This document shows positions 22,901 through 31,931 of a stretch of 64,000 bases of DNA, in pieces (positions within the stretch are counted from its first letter, which is position 1; every line of letters begins with the position of its first letter). The notes beneath the pieces are model-generated. The model was not told the origin of the DNA. It saw only the letters and a program-made list of their open reading frames with translations, and did not search any database. Source of the DNA: Acidobacteriota bacterium (GTDB lineage Bacteria; Acidobacteriota; Thermoanaerobaculia; Multivoradales; Multivoraceae); NCBI GenBank assembly GCA_029263415.1, contig JAJCXN010000056.1, positions 310,001 through 374,000 on the forward strand, written 5' to 3'. Position numbers and translations under genes: made by a program.

Positions 22901-25900
22901 TGTCGATAGCGAAGAACTCGCCGCCGCTACCGGTCCCGAGAAACTCGTTCGTCACTCGCACGCGGACGGTGACGGTTCCAAACTCGCCGCAGGCCCCTTG
23001 ATCATCAAACGCAAGCGTCACGTAGTCGGAACTCGGTCCGGGACTGATCCCGATTCCGCCGTCGCCATACTGCTGAGAGGCGCACACAACGCCGCCATCG
23101 ATCACCTCGACGATTACTCCGTCGTTAGCTTCGAGACCTGAACCGGTCCGGTAGATGAAGGAGAGAGTCGCGCTCGTGCTTGTACCTACGGCACTGAAAG
23201 CAGACAGGTCTGCCGTCCTTTCGATCCCCTCGAGATCGCCACCATCCTGGTTGTCGATACGGGCCTCACCACCCTCTACTCGTACATTGCCTGTATTGGT
23301 GGTGCCGTCGTCATTGATCTCAGCCCAATCGCTGGCCCAATTGTTGGGGCCGTCTTGTCGGTTGTAGGCCACTGTTCTGAACTTATCGGCGGCCCGAAAA
23401 ATATCAAGACCAAAGCCGGTGACGGATGTCGAACCAGCCACGTAGGAGGTGCCCGCGGGCAACACGTCTTCGATTTTCAGGCCGATCTGATCGGTTGGGC
23501 CAGTGTTGGTCGCTACCACCGTGTACTGGATGCCACTTCCTGCGCGCGCAAAGACCTGCGGAGAGCAACTGTTGAAATCTGGCGACGGGCCGTCACAGAC
23601 AATCGACGTCTTGTTGATCGCTAAGTCGGGCGTGGGCACGGGCACGACGCTCGACGCAACGCCACCGCCGTTAGGGCTGGTGACAATGGCCGTATTGAGG
23701 ATCTCGAGGACCCCCGCGTCAGGCGAATTGATGATCACATCGAACGTGATCACTCGTTGACTGCTGGTTAGCAAGGTGCCCAGGTTGATGCCGCCCTCGT
23801 CCAATGGAAACGCCGTGCCGACGCCATCATCGGCCAGTGCAACACCATCGATCGCAGTCGAGTTCAGGACGTAGGCGGTGACCGGATCAACAACCGGATC
23901 TTCAAGCTGAACGTCGGTAGCAGGCGTGGTGCCGACGTTCACCACCGTGATGGTGTAGCGCAAGGTGTCCCCACCATCTGGGTCTCCGTCACCATTGACG
24001 TCGGTCAGTAGAGCTACGTCTTTGGTCAGGTTGAGAACCGGCACCGGCACCACAGTGGTACCAACGTCGATCGCGGGCGCGCCGGGTGAAGCGGTGCGTA
24101 CATCCTGGCCCCAGGCCGCGGTAATCAGCGTACCGTCTGTGCTCTGGATCACCATGCCGTTCTGATCCTGATCGTTGGGATCATAGATCGTCAGCGACTG
24201 GAGTTCTCCGAGCGGCATGGCCAGCACATCAAAAATGCCATCCCCATCGTAGTCGATGTCGATAAAGGTCGGCCCGGCCGCAGTCACCCAGACCGGACTA
24301 CCATTTTGGGTTGGATTGGTTCCGGAGGCAGGGTTGCGACCTGGCGCCCAACCCGCGACCACCGAGGTCGTGAGTTGAGGAGCTGGCAGCAAGCTCGAAC
24401 CCCAGTCTGACGACGAGTTGTCGTAGTCGACGGTTGAGAACGCGAAGAAGTCATCGCCATTCTGGCTCAGAAACCTCGCGCCCGAGTCGATCGGCATCTG
24501 GAACTGAGCGATCTCGCGCGCGGGCACGTTGACCGTAGTGGTACCGATGGTGGCGAACCCCGTGGTGACAAATATCTCGGCCTCATTGAAGGTATGAAGG
24601 TCGGCCCCAGCCGAGTCGCAGATTTCTAGCGACCAGACCCCATTGCCGGTCTCACCGTTGAACGCTGACAGCGGTAGGCTGGGGGTGGCTAGTCTCTCGT
24701 AGGTCCCCGAACCATCGGCACCGACGGTGTCCGCATCCCCATCATCTAGCGGCAGACCAGCGGTGTCGTCCAGACGGATGTCGTAGTTGTTGTCGCCGTC
24801 GCCGGAGTTATTGATCACTTCCTGGCGCGTTCCGGTCGGCGAGATCAAGACAACCGACAAATCGCCGCGGTAGGTCCCTGTGACCCGAAGGCCTAGGTCC
24901 ACGTCGATAACCGGATCCGTCAGTCCAGCCAGCGCTGTGAAGGTCGCCGTCTGGGGAGTGCCACAAGCATTGTCTGTAATCGCAAAGTCCGCACCCTCTG
25001 TGTCGCTCGCGGACCCCGTGGGCGTGAAGCTATTGATGGACGATACGTCGACATCGATCGCGCTGCTTCCAGGGTTATACAGAATCACGTGGGTGGGTTG
25101 GCTGGGCGAAGCCGAACCGACCGGTGAGTAGTATTCGTCCGCCCATTGTGGCAGCGGCACTAAGTTGAACCATCTCGCCTCGTAGGTCGATCCGACATCG
25201 CCCGTCAGGAGATGGACCTGGACCGGATCGGTGGTGATGATGCGAGAACCCGTGAGCAAGTTGGAGAACAAAGCAGACTCACTCGGCCCGAGGTATTGAG
25301 TCAGATCGCCGATGCCATCACCGTTGTAGTCGATCTCCACTGTGGCACCGAGTTCGCTGGCGCCGACCGCTGCAGCGGTGTACTCGAACATGCAGATGTC
25401 CGGCCCTGTTGTGAAGATCCTGTCGCTGGACGTAGGCCCACAACCCGCATTCTGGTCCTGGCCAAGTGGCAGTTCGAATTCTCTGCCCCAGGTGTAGGTT
25501 GGATAGACCTCTACAGCACCCGCCAACAGGGTGCTTTCCTGAAGACGCCAGCCCGCGCGGGTCATGGCCATCACCTTGGTTACGCCAATCCGATCCTGAC
25601 CGTCATAGAGAATGACTGCAGGGTTGCGCGGGTTGACCGGGACGTCGTTCTCCAGCACGATGAACGTGTCTAGGTCGATTTCATCGCAACTGTCAAGGGC
25701 ACACCCAGGGGGGGCACCGTTGTTGGCATTGTTATCGCCGAGTATCTCGGTGGACCCGGTACCAGCCATGATGTCGAGCACGTTGGTTGGGTTGGACAGA
25801 TCGAACTCTGGCCCGTCCTCCCAATGATCAATGACAGCGATGGTTTCTGTTAAGAGCGCTGTCAACGAGATCACCGTATGCACGGTGTTGGGAGCGCTAC

Positions 25901-26120
25901 CGCCTGTGCTGCCTGCGTTCTGCGTGTTGACACTCTGGGCGAACGCCCTCACCGACTCTGCACTGACCGGCACGAAGTACTCCTGCGCGTACTCATACGG
26001 TTGCGCAAAGGCCACTGGTGCAAGCAGCAACGCCCAAGCGGCGATGAGAAACGCAACGGAGATCCTAAAGATCCGAACGCGGGACGGTCGAACAACAGCG
26101 TAAGCAGTGGCACTCGGCAT
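13950..26120 (-). CDS. giant secreted multidomain protein: signal peptide, P-domain-like region, DUF11-like domains, about 16 SdrD-B/Cna-B-like modules, C-terminal gingipain-like C25 peptidase
   Basis: Single uninterrupted ORF (track 13950..26171, 4073 aa; ATG at 26132 or 26120 more likely than the upstream GTG). Signal peptide VAFLIAAWALLLAPVAFAQ; repeated GxxGDxVwxDxdgDGxxdxGExGixGVxVxL...DFGF modules; C-terminal NYSGHGG and TGLSCTIG catalytic-type motifs. Confidence 0.9.
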   Translation of the reverse strand: MPSATAYAVVRPSRVRIFRISVAFLIAAWALLLAPVAFAQPYEYAQEYFVPVSAESVRAFAQSVNTQNAGSTGGSAPNTVHTVISLTALLTETIAVIDHWEDGPEFDLSNPTNVLDIMAGTGSTEILGDNNANNGAPPGCALDSCDEIDLDTFIVLENDVPVNPRNPAVILYDGQDRIGVTKVMAMTRAGWRLQESTLLAGAVEVYPTYTWGREFELPLGQDQNAGCGPTSSDRIFTTGPDICMFEYTAAAVGASELGATVEIDYNGDGIGDLTQYLGPSESALFSNLLTGSRIITTDPVQVHLLTGDVGSTYEARWFNLVPLPQWADEYYSPVGSASPSQPTHVILYNPGSSAIDVDVSSINSFTPTGSASDTEGADFAITDNACGTPQTATFTALAGLTDPVIDVDLGLRVTGTYRGDLSVVLISPTGTRQEVINNSGDGDNNYDIRLDDTAGLPLDDGDADTVGADGSGTYERLATPSLPLSAFNGETGNGVWSLEICDSAGADLHTFNEAEIFVTTGFATIGTTTVNVPAREIAQFQMPIDSGARFLSQNGDDFFAFSTVDYDNSSSDWGSSLLPAPQLTTSVVAGWAPGRNPASGTNPTQNGSPVWVTAAGPTFIDIDYDGDGIFDVLAMPLGELQSLTIYDPNDQDQNGMVIQSTDGTLITAAWGQDVRTASPGAPAIDVGTTVVPVPVLNLTKDVALLTDVNGDGDPDGGDTLRYTITVVNVGTTPATDVQLEDPVVDPVTAYVLNSTAIDGVALADDGVGTAFPLDEGGINLGTLLTSSQRVITFDVIINSPDAGVLEILNTAIVTSPNGGGVASSVVPVPTPDLAINKTSIVCDGPSPDFNSCSPQVFARAGSGIQYTVVATNTGPTDQIGLKIEDVLPAGTSYVAGSTSVTGFGLDIFRAADKFRTVAYNRQDGPNNWASDWAEINDDGTTNTGNVRVEGGEARIDNQDGGDLEGIERTADLSAFSAVGTSTSATLSFIYRTGSGLEANDGVIVEVIDGGVVCASQQYGDGGIGISPGPSSDYVTLAFDDQGACGEFGTVTVRVRVTNEFLGTGSGGEFFAIDNVQLAVTESQAVTASNDGGGGTQLTDGTPPNLVLTPDLFGLSTLQSLTVVFEVAVDDPLEPFRPSIVNTATVTSLDNPFPVFATVVDPVAEGGAIGDRVWFDVDGDGIDDVGEPGLVNVEVEGFLDAGVLGDDTDDVSLGIIMTDTNGNYLFDNLPPGTYYAVVDDALEGPVGSTIPAGLSLSPGSTNASASRLIVDGEAFLDLDFGYRNADPATAIIGDLIWADGNNNGVREINEPGIGGVTVDLIDLGPDDIPGTPDDFVSQTQTTATDGTYLFIGAAPRSYMVRVTDTANVLDGLALTTGPQSQTNPSVPISVVADDVYLEADFGYFGDAQYTISDTVWIDDNNDQLLNVGLEAGVPSVTVSLVAPGPDMMFGGLDDVIVASAITDANGDFSFTGVSNGDYRIQITDNFNALQGFGPTTTPAGNGYLDLTVAGADVANVSFGYNAAGTIGDTVWSDANGDGIRDPGEAGIGGVDVQLFSDNNADGLLDVGDTQVGATVQTDTFGNYRFIGLEPGEYIVNVPTGQPELAAYEVVTTEPGVPDPATGDQLVSSLGPGESDLTRDFGYQDTDGTLFDISGNVFEDLARDGDLQVGDPGIPGVKLVLLNDSGDMIAMTTTDSNGDYSFPDLPDGETYTVRVVPQQSPVLTDFQLTSGIDTIDITLAGASVTDVDFGYARDTPTGSIGDLVFDDSTNRDGIFNGSESGIPGVTVELWGAGLDGVADTSDDIFVGTEITDADGGYLFSGLSAGVYFVRVCDSYDLGSGNGDATGNPTNACNPVPSPGIGVLNGFERTDLNGLGADSMLIGLAEGADYRDADFGFAVDGGPPDLRGSIGDEVYLDANKDGDRDVGEPGINGVRVDLFRSTDGTVGNADDVYVGSRVTVGGAYNFENLPPGNYFVQVADATSGVGNGGTALEDLERTDVPTSDVSVLIALADNEDFVDADFGYAPGTGEGALGDTVYYDADGSNSQDPGELGLPGVRVIITPDGGVFGCANDSICVETDGLGQYLASVPIGDYQVELCTGVGAPDATCFASNSVPAGLVATQVQPVPPLTVNVPVGGNLDVDFGFDGAGFTTIGDTVYRDIDGNGAQDAVDPGLAGVDVRLINTDTGDVVGTRTTDASGNYLFEGVDPDSNYRVEVVTSTLPPLLYATQSDGVVSASSLTAGVPYETADFGFAGSTGSGPGSIGDTIFLDDNGDGVQLGATEIGIGGVRVRLFDTGADAAIGGAGLNADTQVGADILTLPNGYYEFPNVPDGVYYVQVVDASGTGAGTATTPLEDLQRTPANGSDNNSAVIYLAGGETYVDADFGFDADTSGFGLLGDTVYFDADGSSSQDSGELGLSGVRVIIASTSVVGTPVCGNAGVFCPITDGSGNYLQLVPADSYTVEVCTAAATPNPVCTTPESVPALMNVVTETPSPGIRVVTDGSTDLGADFGFDEVGDNFITIGNTIYRDRNGNQQQDLLDPLETGIAGVTVALQDISNPSSPVVLGLAETDVNGNYSFQGVPVFTGTTMDDPIYRVVVTDQAQVVQGLTLTQPGRPMGATPAAGVGEILDSEVDAAGTDYQDADFGYTTLQELGDTVFVDAINSETPSTGTDGFQQDSELGIPGVRVIVTPLGTGAPDCSGASICTTTDAQGRWRVIVPSGSYSVLVCTDGAVSDCVAANSIPATLNQTTTSFAGSGGNPQVFEVTSGSSVLFADFGFEEDSATYATIGDTVYVDTNGDGDQDPGEVGAVDVTVTLFVGTTQIGTATTDSSGNYRFYGVDPTQTYTVVVTDEMNILDRLIPTQIGDPADGGDGTVLATSLSAGTDYNTADFGYSPSVGAIGDRVWRDLADGSIPGFNDDFMPIVGYYEDGEPGIEGVTLELWVDNNTNGVIEPGTDNLVRDRESGGLTNSIGQYFFTGLTRNVSYLVRLTDEFDATAGLTLTSCTDDPPCAVAPRRGTVNGVDNQSKESPYAVTLTTTPPLSEDFTADFGYMAAPGTGRTLFGQLFADNDNNGNYSGPGDMGPDVGIAGVQVRLFRIYPGLPFKFLFATTTTTDTMNNALLNNGEDYNYLFTGLPEATMADLGTWLVEVDNTGTFLSGAAQTEPVTGPSQPAAQRETTILASNAGDMTPGVGGREVDFGFFRPPTLVVITDTRSVLDGGEVAFEFETVSQIGTVGFFLWRFDDETGSWVQVNDSMVVADPSPLGATYRIADPGAEPGMHEYMIYEVETRGGEQIYGPVVVTTEVNDGIVGAREFQTVREHYSSSPREQSVADRERFAAARAEAELVTSVQQSSTGLVSVSSGASAQRRTSAQIKVTEGGMQRLTSAAMAAATGYDQLLVETWIASGDWRLLRGERLVSWHAAADNASLVFYAPKPSSRFSDFAAYQLNRGPGSVMETRDGGASPVAPSSAFDVDHLESQALAAVGLVYEGDRDFWFWKQLLSGSAIDRTEVYFDLATVKSPNGTIDIQLFGLTGSGAGVDHRIEVSLNAADPLNPTAGELLCAEGSCEFTFSGSGDHRLTAVTNDLIAGTNTLSIKSLVPQPAVSGSLSSMLVDWVKVGRTAALDAVAGSLAFTASAAPDSTVSGFGEGDPISVYELGATTRRVINVTRSGDSVAFATTEGRRYLAAGDTTFALPTAEPWLTSTSFDQGAEYVVIAPANMRGPAQDLANYRSADYSTLVIDVETIFNEYAFGDRDPAALKAFLADAWANWSERPRFVTLFGKGSYDYLDVLGHGGNNMPALLKQTEAGLFSSDASLGNVAGDAAPEFAIGRIPAVTNAEAEIYLRKLMDYEGLPTRTVTPANSDVVLVADDSDLAGNFFDTSNRLSRWVSQQRKTRLTLGPMSTGDLRSDLLDTINDGAYWINYSGHGGPDRMAHEGLLTTADVAGLATGQRLPIVTGLSCTIGRFEFPGFTSLSELLVLAEDKGAIAVWAPSGVSYDLAAAELGEDLFRRVFGFDSAATLGEAILETSKAHRQTSPQSDLTEIYNLIGDPALKLLLP
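16500..22630 (-). repeat. array of about 16 SdrD-B-like modules inside the giant CDS
   Basis: Module starts counted by eye, e.g. GAIGDRVWFDVDGDGID, AIIGDLIWADGNNNGVRE, GTIGDTVWSDANGDGIRD, GSIGDEVYLDANKDGDRD, ATIGDTVYVDTNGDGDQD. Confidence 0.85.
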
Positions 26121-26448
26121 AGGGTCACCCATTTGTTGTGCTTTCAGGGCAGTGTCCGCGTGAAGGAGCACAGCCCTACCAACGCGAACTCGCTCGCTAA
26201 GAGTCAGGCGCGCAACACCAAGTGGCGTTCGGCCCTCCGTGAGCGAAGCTCACAAAAGGAAAGAGAAACACGAATCAAAACTCGCCAGTAGCGAGAGTGC
26301 AAAACGAGACAAAACTCAACTGATCGTTGACCAGACAACCTCCATCTCACTGGCAGATGCCTCCGAATCCGCAAAGCGCATTCGAGATAGATTCTAGCGG
26401 AACTCAGACCGCAACTGTGAGCCGGCAGAAAAACTCTTAAACCAGCAC

Positions 26449-26522
26449 AAGTGACGGATTACGGTAAGCCAAGTGATTCACCACAAAGCATGGACTAGAT
26501 CACGCACCCGAGAAGTGATTCA
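26449..26522. promoter_or_regulatory. phased direct repeats AAGTGA(TTCA) in the divergent intergenic region
   Basis: AAGTGATTCA at 26471-26480 and 26513-26522, and partial AAGTGAcggATT at 26449; spacings 22 and 42 bp. Confidence 0.4.
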
Positions 26523-26627
26523 ATCTGACCTCCGGCAGATAATGAGAAACGCGGCTTTCCGCTGACCCTCGATTCACGAACTCATGATCTATCCCCGTTT
26601 ACCCCCCACTCTAAAGCGAGACATCTA

Positions 26628-27875
26628 ATGCACCAGTTTCTGCGCTTCACTCACCGCGCCAACCCTCTTCGTGCCCTCGTTGTGGCTGCCGCCCTCACCC
26701 TGATCGGATCCCTAGCATCAGCTCAGGGTGGCGGCATGGAACTCACCGTCCAAGATGCCAAGGGCAAGGTTCTCAAGGGCGTCAACATCAACGCGGTGGT
26801 CGAGTCAACCGGCGATTCTGTTGGAACTGCCGTCACCAATAAGAAGGGCATCGTCAAACTCGACTTCCCCGCCGAAGGTTTCTACTCGTTGGAAGCGTCC
26901 AAGGACGGCTACCCCGAGCAAATCGGCCGAGTCGAGATCAAGAAGGGTATGACGACATCGCTCGGGATGACTCTTTACACAGAGGCTACACTCACCACGC
27001 AACAAGCGATCGATGCTTTCAATGACGGAGTGGCCCAGCTGCAATCTCCCGGCCAGGAGGCCGAAGCGCTCGCCAACTTCGTTGATGCTTCGCGGCTCGA
27101 CCCGAGTCTCATCGATGCCCATCGATTAACCGCAATCCTTGCGGCTAACACCGGTGATCTCGAGTTGACCGAGAATGCAATGAACGCATTCTTAGCGGCG
27201 GTGCCCGAAGGTATGCCGGCGATCGCTCCAGCCGTCTATATGGTGTACCGCAAGACCGGCCGCTCCTCGGAATTACCTCCAGTCCGAGATGCATTGCGGA
27301 CTGCCGGCTTCGCGGGCAATGTAGCGATCGGCGTCTTCAACGAGGGTGTCAAGGCACTCAAGGACGAGAAGACCGATGACGCCAAAGCCCTCTTCACCGA
27401 GGCTCTCTTGCTCGACTCAAGTCTTACCGTCGCCTACAGAAGCCTGGCAGCGCTCGACTTCAACGAAGGCAGGTTCGAGGCAGCCCTTCCTAACCTTGAG
27501 AAACTGCTCGAACTCAATCCCCAACACCGCGACGGCAATCGCATGGCCTTCTTCTCCTACGTCGCCGAGGGCAACACTACGGACGCTGTGACCGTGGGCA
27601 AAGCCTGGGCCGCAAAGGACAAGAATGCGGCTGAGGAGATCTCTGCCAGGGCTACCGAACACTACGAGAACGGCCGAGCACAGGACGCTCGAACCTACGC
27701 CGACCTCGCGCTGGCAGTCGACCCTGACTCCCCCTATGGCAACTACACCATGGGCCGCGTACTCGCAGGAGCGGGTGACATCGCGAAGGCCAAGGAGCAC
27801 CTGCAACGGTTCATCGACTTAGCTCCCAGCCATCCAGAAGCAGCCTCAGCGAAGGCAATGATCGAAGGGCTCTAA
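26628..27875 (+). CDS. secreted TPR protein with N-terminal carboxypeptidase-regulatory-like (Ig-like) domain
   Basis: Signal peptide LRALVVAAALTLIGSLASAQ; MELTVQDAKGKVLKGVNINAVVES...LDFPAEGFYSLEASKDGY; several TPR-like helices. Confidence 0.8.
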   Translation: MHQFLRFTHRANPLRALVVAAALTLIGSLASAQGGGMELTVQDAKGKVLKGVNINAVVESTGDSVGTAVTNKKGIVKLDFPAEGFYSLEASKDGYPEQIGRVEIKKGMTTSLGMTLYTEATLTTQQAIDAFNDGVAQLQSPGQEAEALANFVDASRLDPSLIDAHRLTAILAANTGDLELTENAMNAFLAAVPEGMPAIAPAVYMVYRKTGRSSELPPVRDALRTAGFAGNVAIGVFNEGVKALKDEKTDDAKALFTEALLLDSSLTVAYRSLAALDFNEGRFEAALPNLEKLLELNPQHRDGNRMAFFSYVAEGNTTDAVTVGKAWAAKDKNAAEEISARATEHYENGRAQDARTYADLALAVDPDSPYGNYTMGRVLAGAGDIAKAKEHLQRFIDLAPSHPEAASAKAMIEGL

Positions 27876-28025
27876 GCCCCCCGGCCGGTACCGAAACCTA
27901 GCTCGCTCAATTGGGCGCCTTAGCTGGCGCTCAACCTGACGCGTGCTGAGAGAAGCCGCGTAGCTGCTGCGGAGGACTGAGTCTGCAGTCGTATGCACAG
28001 GCTTGAGGGCTGAGAACTGGGCGCC

Positions 28026-28048
28026 GGGAGCTGGCAGCTGGCAGCTCT
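28026..28048. repeat. heptanucleotide tandem repeat (AGCTGGC)n
   Basis: gggagctggcagctggcagctct. Confidence 0.8.
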
Positions 28049-28271
28049 CTTACTCTGTCCACTCGGCCTGCTGACTCGGAACAGGGAAACTGGAGTGAGA
28101 ATTAAGGCGGAGTGAGTTGGTCGCCTACTAGCCTATAGCCTAGCCCAAGCCTAAGCCTTCCACTCGAAGTCCACAGAGCAAGGCCGCCGCGGAGAGGCAA
28201 GCCTTCCGCGCTCGGCACGCAAATCGGCCCAATCGTGGCCGCCACAATTGCCCGCTCGCAGAAGCGCTCCC

Positions 28272-28314
28272 CAAAAAGAAAGGCAGGACTAAGCCTAAGC
28301 CCAATCCTGCCTTT
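28272..28314 (-). terminator. intrinsic terminator downstream of groEL
   Basis: minus strand: AAAGGCAGGA-N16-TCCTGCCTTT-CTTTTT. Confidence 0.85.
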
Positions 28315-28346
28315 CCGCGACAAAGCGCGCTTCGATGAAGCGTCGC

Positions 28347-30026
<1,680 letters not shown>

Positions 30027-30063
30027 TCAGAATTCTGTTGAGCTTCAGTTGATTCAGGCGCGA

Positions 30064-30351
30064 CTAGACGATGACCGCGAGGATCTCGTCTTCGCGAAGA
30101 ATCACGTACTCTTCGTCGTCGATCTTGATGTCAGAGCCGGAGTACTTGCCGACTAGGACCTTGTCGCCAGCCTTGACGTCGAGCGCTGAACGCTCGCCAT
30201 TTTCGAGTGCCTTGCCGGGACCGACAGCGATCACGGTGGCTTCTTGGGGCTTTTCTTTAGCAGAATCAGGGATGATGATTCCCCCGCGGACCTGCTCGTC
30301 CTGCTCGACCCTCTGTAAGAGGACACGGTCATGCAGTGGACGTACGTTCAA
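30064..30351 (-). CDS. groES: co-chaperonin GroES (TTG start)
   Basis: [46 protein letters not shown]...[19 protein letters not shown] 8 nt upstream of TTG. Confidence 0.97.
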   Translation of the reverse strand: MNVRPLHDRVLLQRVEQDEQVRGGIIIPDSAKEKPQEATVIAVGPGKALENGERSALDVKAGDKVLVGKYSGSDIKIDDEEYVILREDEILAVIV

Positions 30352-30566
30352 TTGCTTACCTCCTGAATTTCAGGTTTGTTGTTGAGCGCCCACTCTCCCC
30401 TCAGCATCATCCGACCGGCGCGCGTGAGCGTGCCGTAGAATTCTGGGTTGAGGTGGGCGGTTCGCGAAGCTGTTTCTCTTGTTGCGTAACCCGTTGCCAA
30501 AAAAGCAACGAGGCGCAACAGAGAGAGCATCGGTCCGCATCGCCACTCAGGGCGATCGCCGTGCAC
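30348..30566 (-). CDS. candidate upstream ORF (72 aa) in the groESL leader
   Basis: GTG start preceded by AAGGA about 9 nt upstream; TGA stop overlaps groES TTG start (TTGA); lies between CIRCE and groES. Confidence 0.35.
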   Translation of the reverse strand: MHGDRPEWRCGPMLSLLRLVAFLATGYATRETASRTAHLNPEFYGTLTRAGRMMLRGEWALNNKPEIQEVSN

Positions 30567-30595
30567 TGATGCTGATCCTTGCTAGAACCAGCGAA

Positions 30596-30622
30596 TTAGC
30601 ACTCGACGTGGACGAGCGCTAA
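30596..30622 (-). promoter_or_regulatory. CIRCE operator (HrcA binding site)
   Basis: TTAGCACTC-N9-GAGCGCTAA, one mismatch to TTAGCACTC-N9-GAGTGCTAA. Confidence 0.93.
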
Positions 30623-30812
30623 TACTAGGCTCGTCACAGGCAGCCTGTCAAGCAGAATCGCACCGAACAGCACCAAATCTTAGCGGTTCAAGCGCAGATC
30701 CCAGCAGGAGCACTCAGATATCGATACTGCAGCGTCGCGAACAGGGTCCATTCTCTACTCAACCTCCCAAGACGACTCCTCGCTACACGACTATAGTCAC
30801 CCACCTTAGAGC

Positions 30813-31853
30813 ATGTCCGATCAACCAAACATCAAGCCTTCCTTCGGTTTCCGGATCCCCAACGACGACGATCTTGCTGACCTGCTGCGGCTGTTCCGAC
30901 GGTGCTTCCACGTCGACCGCTCAACCGAAAGCTGGAAGTGGCGTTATCAACGCAATCCGAACGGCAACGGCCACAACACCATTGCCGTCACTGAACACGA
31001 CCAGCAAGTAGCGGCACACTACGCCGGCTACCCGATCGTCCTGCGCGATTCGGCGAATCATCGCCGGCTCACCGCACTGCATATCTGCGACATCATGACC
31101 GCCAAAGAGCATCGTGGCGTCGGTCGCGGTCCAACCAGCCTCATGGCTCGCACCACCGACCACTTCTACACAGACCACTGCACTGGCAAAGTTGCCTTTA
31201 ACTTCGGTTTCAACACAGCCAGTAGCAAGGGCTTTAGTCTTCGTTTCATGGGCGCTCAAGAGATCGAGGACGCGCCCTTGTGGGTGACAACCGCCTCTCA
31301 GCTCCCTCAATCCTCCAAGGGCTACCGAATCAGCCGCATTGATGCGATCGATCCAGGGAGTTCAGCGGCGACCCAGCTGGACCGTTTCTTCGAGCGCGCG
31401 GCGCAACACTATGGACCGCTGATCGAGCGAACCAGCGCGTGGCTCAACTGGCGATATCTCCAGCCCCCGAAATCCAACTTCAAACTGTTCGCCGCTTTCA
31501 GTTGGGGCCGCATGGTCGGCTGGGGCGTCTTCAAGCAGGGCCCAGAAGGCGACTTGCGCTGGTGTGACGCGCTCACTCTCCCCCACCATGTAGAGTGCAC
31601 CCGGTCACTCATCTCAGCAGCACTCAGCCACATTCCCAACCCCAATCAGCCAGCCCAAGACCGGCCGCGAAACATCACGTGCTGGTTCTCGGAAAGACCT
31701 CAATGGTGGGCTCGGGAACTCCACCAAATGGGGTTCGAGAGGCGACCGGAACCACACGGTATCGGCATGGTGTGTGTGCCGCACCAGGAAGCCGACTCTG
31801 TTCAATTGCTGAAGAGTGCATACTACGCATGGGGCGATGGAGATCTCGCCTAG
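30813..31853 (+). CDS. GNAT-like N-acetyltransferase family protein
   Basis: 346 aa; CFHVDRSTESWKWRYQRNPNG, DIMTAKEHRGVGRGPTSLM acetyl-CoA loop-like motif. Confidence 0.6.
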   Translation: MSDQPNIKPSFGFRIPNDDDLADLLRLFRRCFHVDRSTESWKWRYQRNPNGNGHNTIAVTEHDQQVAAHYAGYPIVLRDSANHRRLTALHICDIMTAKEHRGVGRGPTSLMARTTDHFYTDHCTGKVAFNFGFNTASSKGFSLRFMGAQEIEDAPLWVTTASQLPQSSKGYRISRIDAIDPGSSAATQLDRFFERAAQHYGPLIERTSAWLNWRYLQPPKSNFKLFAAFSWGRMVGWGVFKQGPEGDLRWCDALTLPHHVECTRSLISAALSHIPNPNQPAQDRPRNITCWFSERPQWWARELHQMGFERRPEPHGIGMVCVPHQEADSVQLLKSAYYAWGDGDLA

Positions 31854-31931
31854 GAGCCACAGCCGCACTAGCAGGCCAGCGAGATTGCTACACTTAGCAC
31901 TTATCTTCTTCTAGCCTTTGCCTTTCCATGG

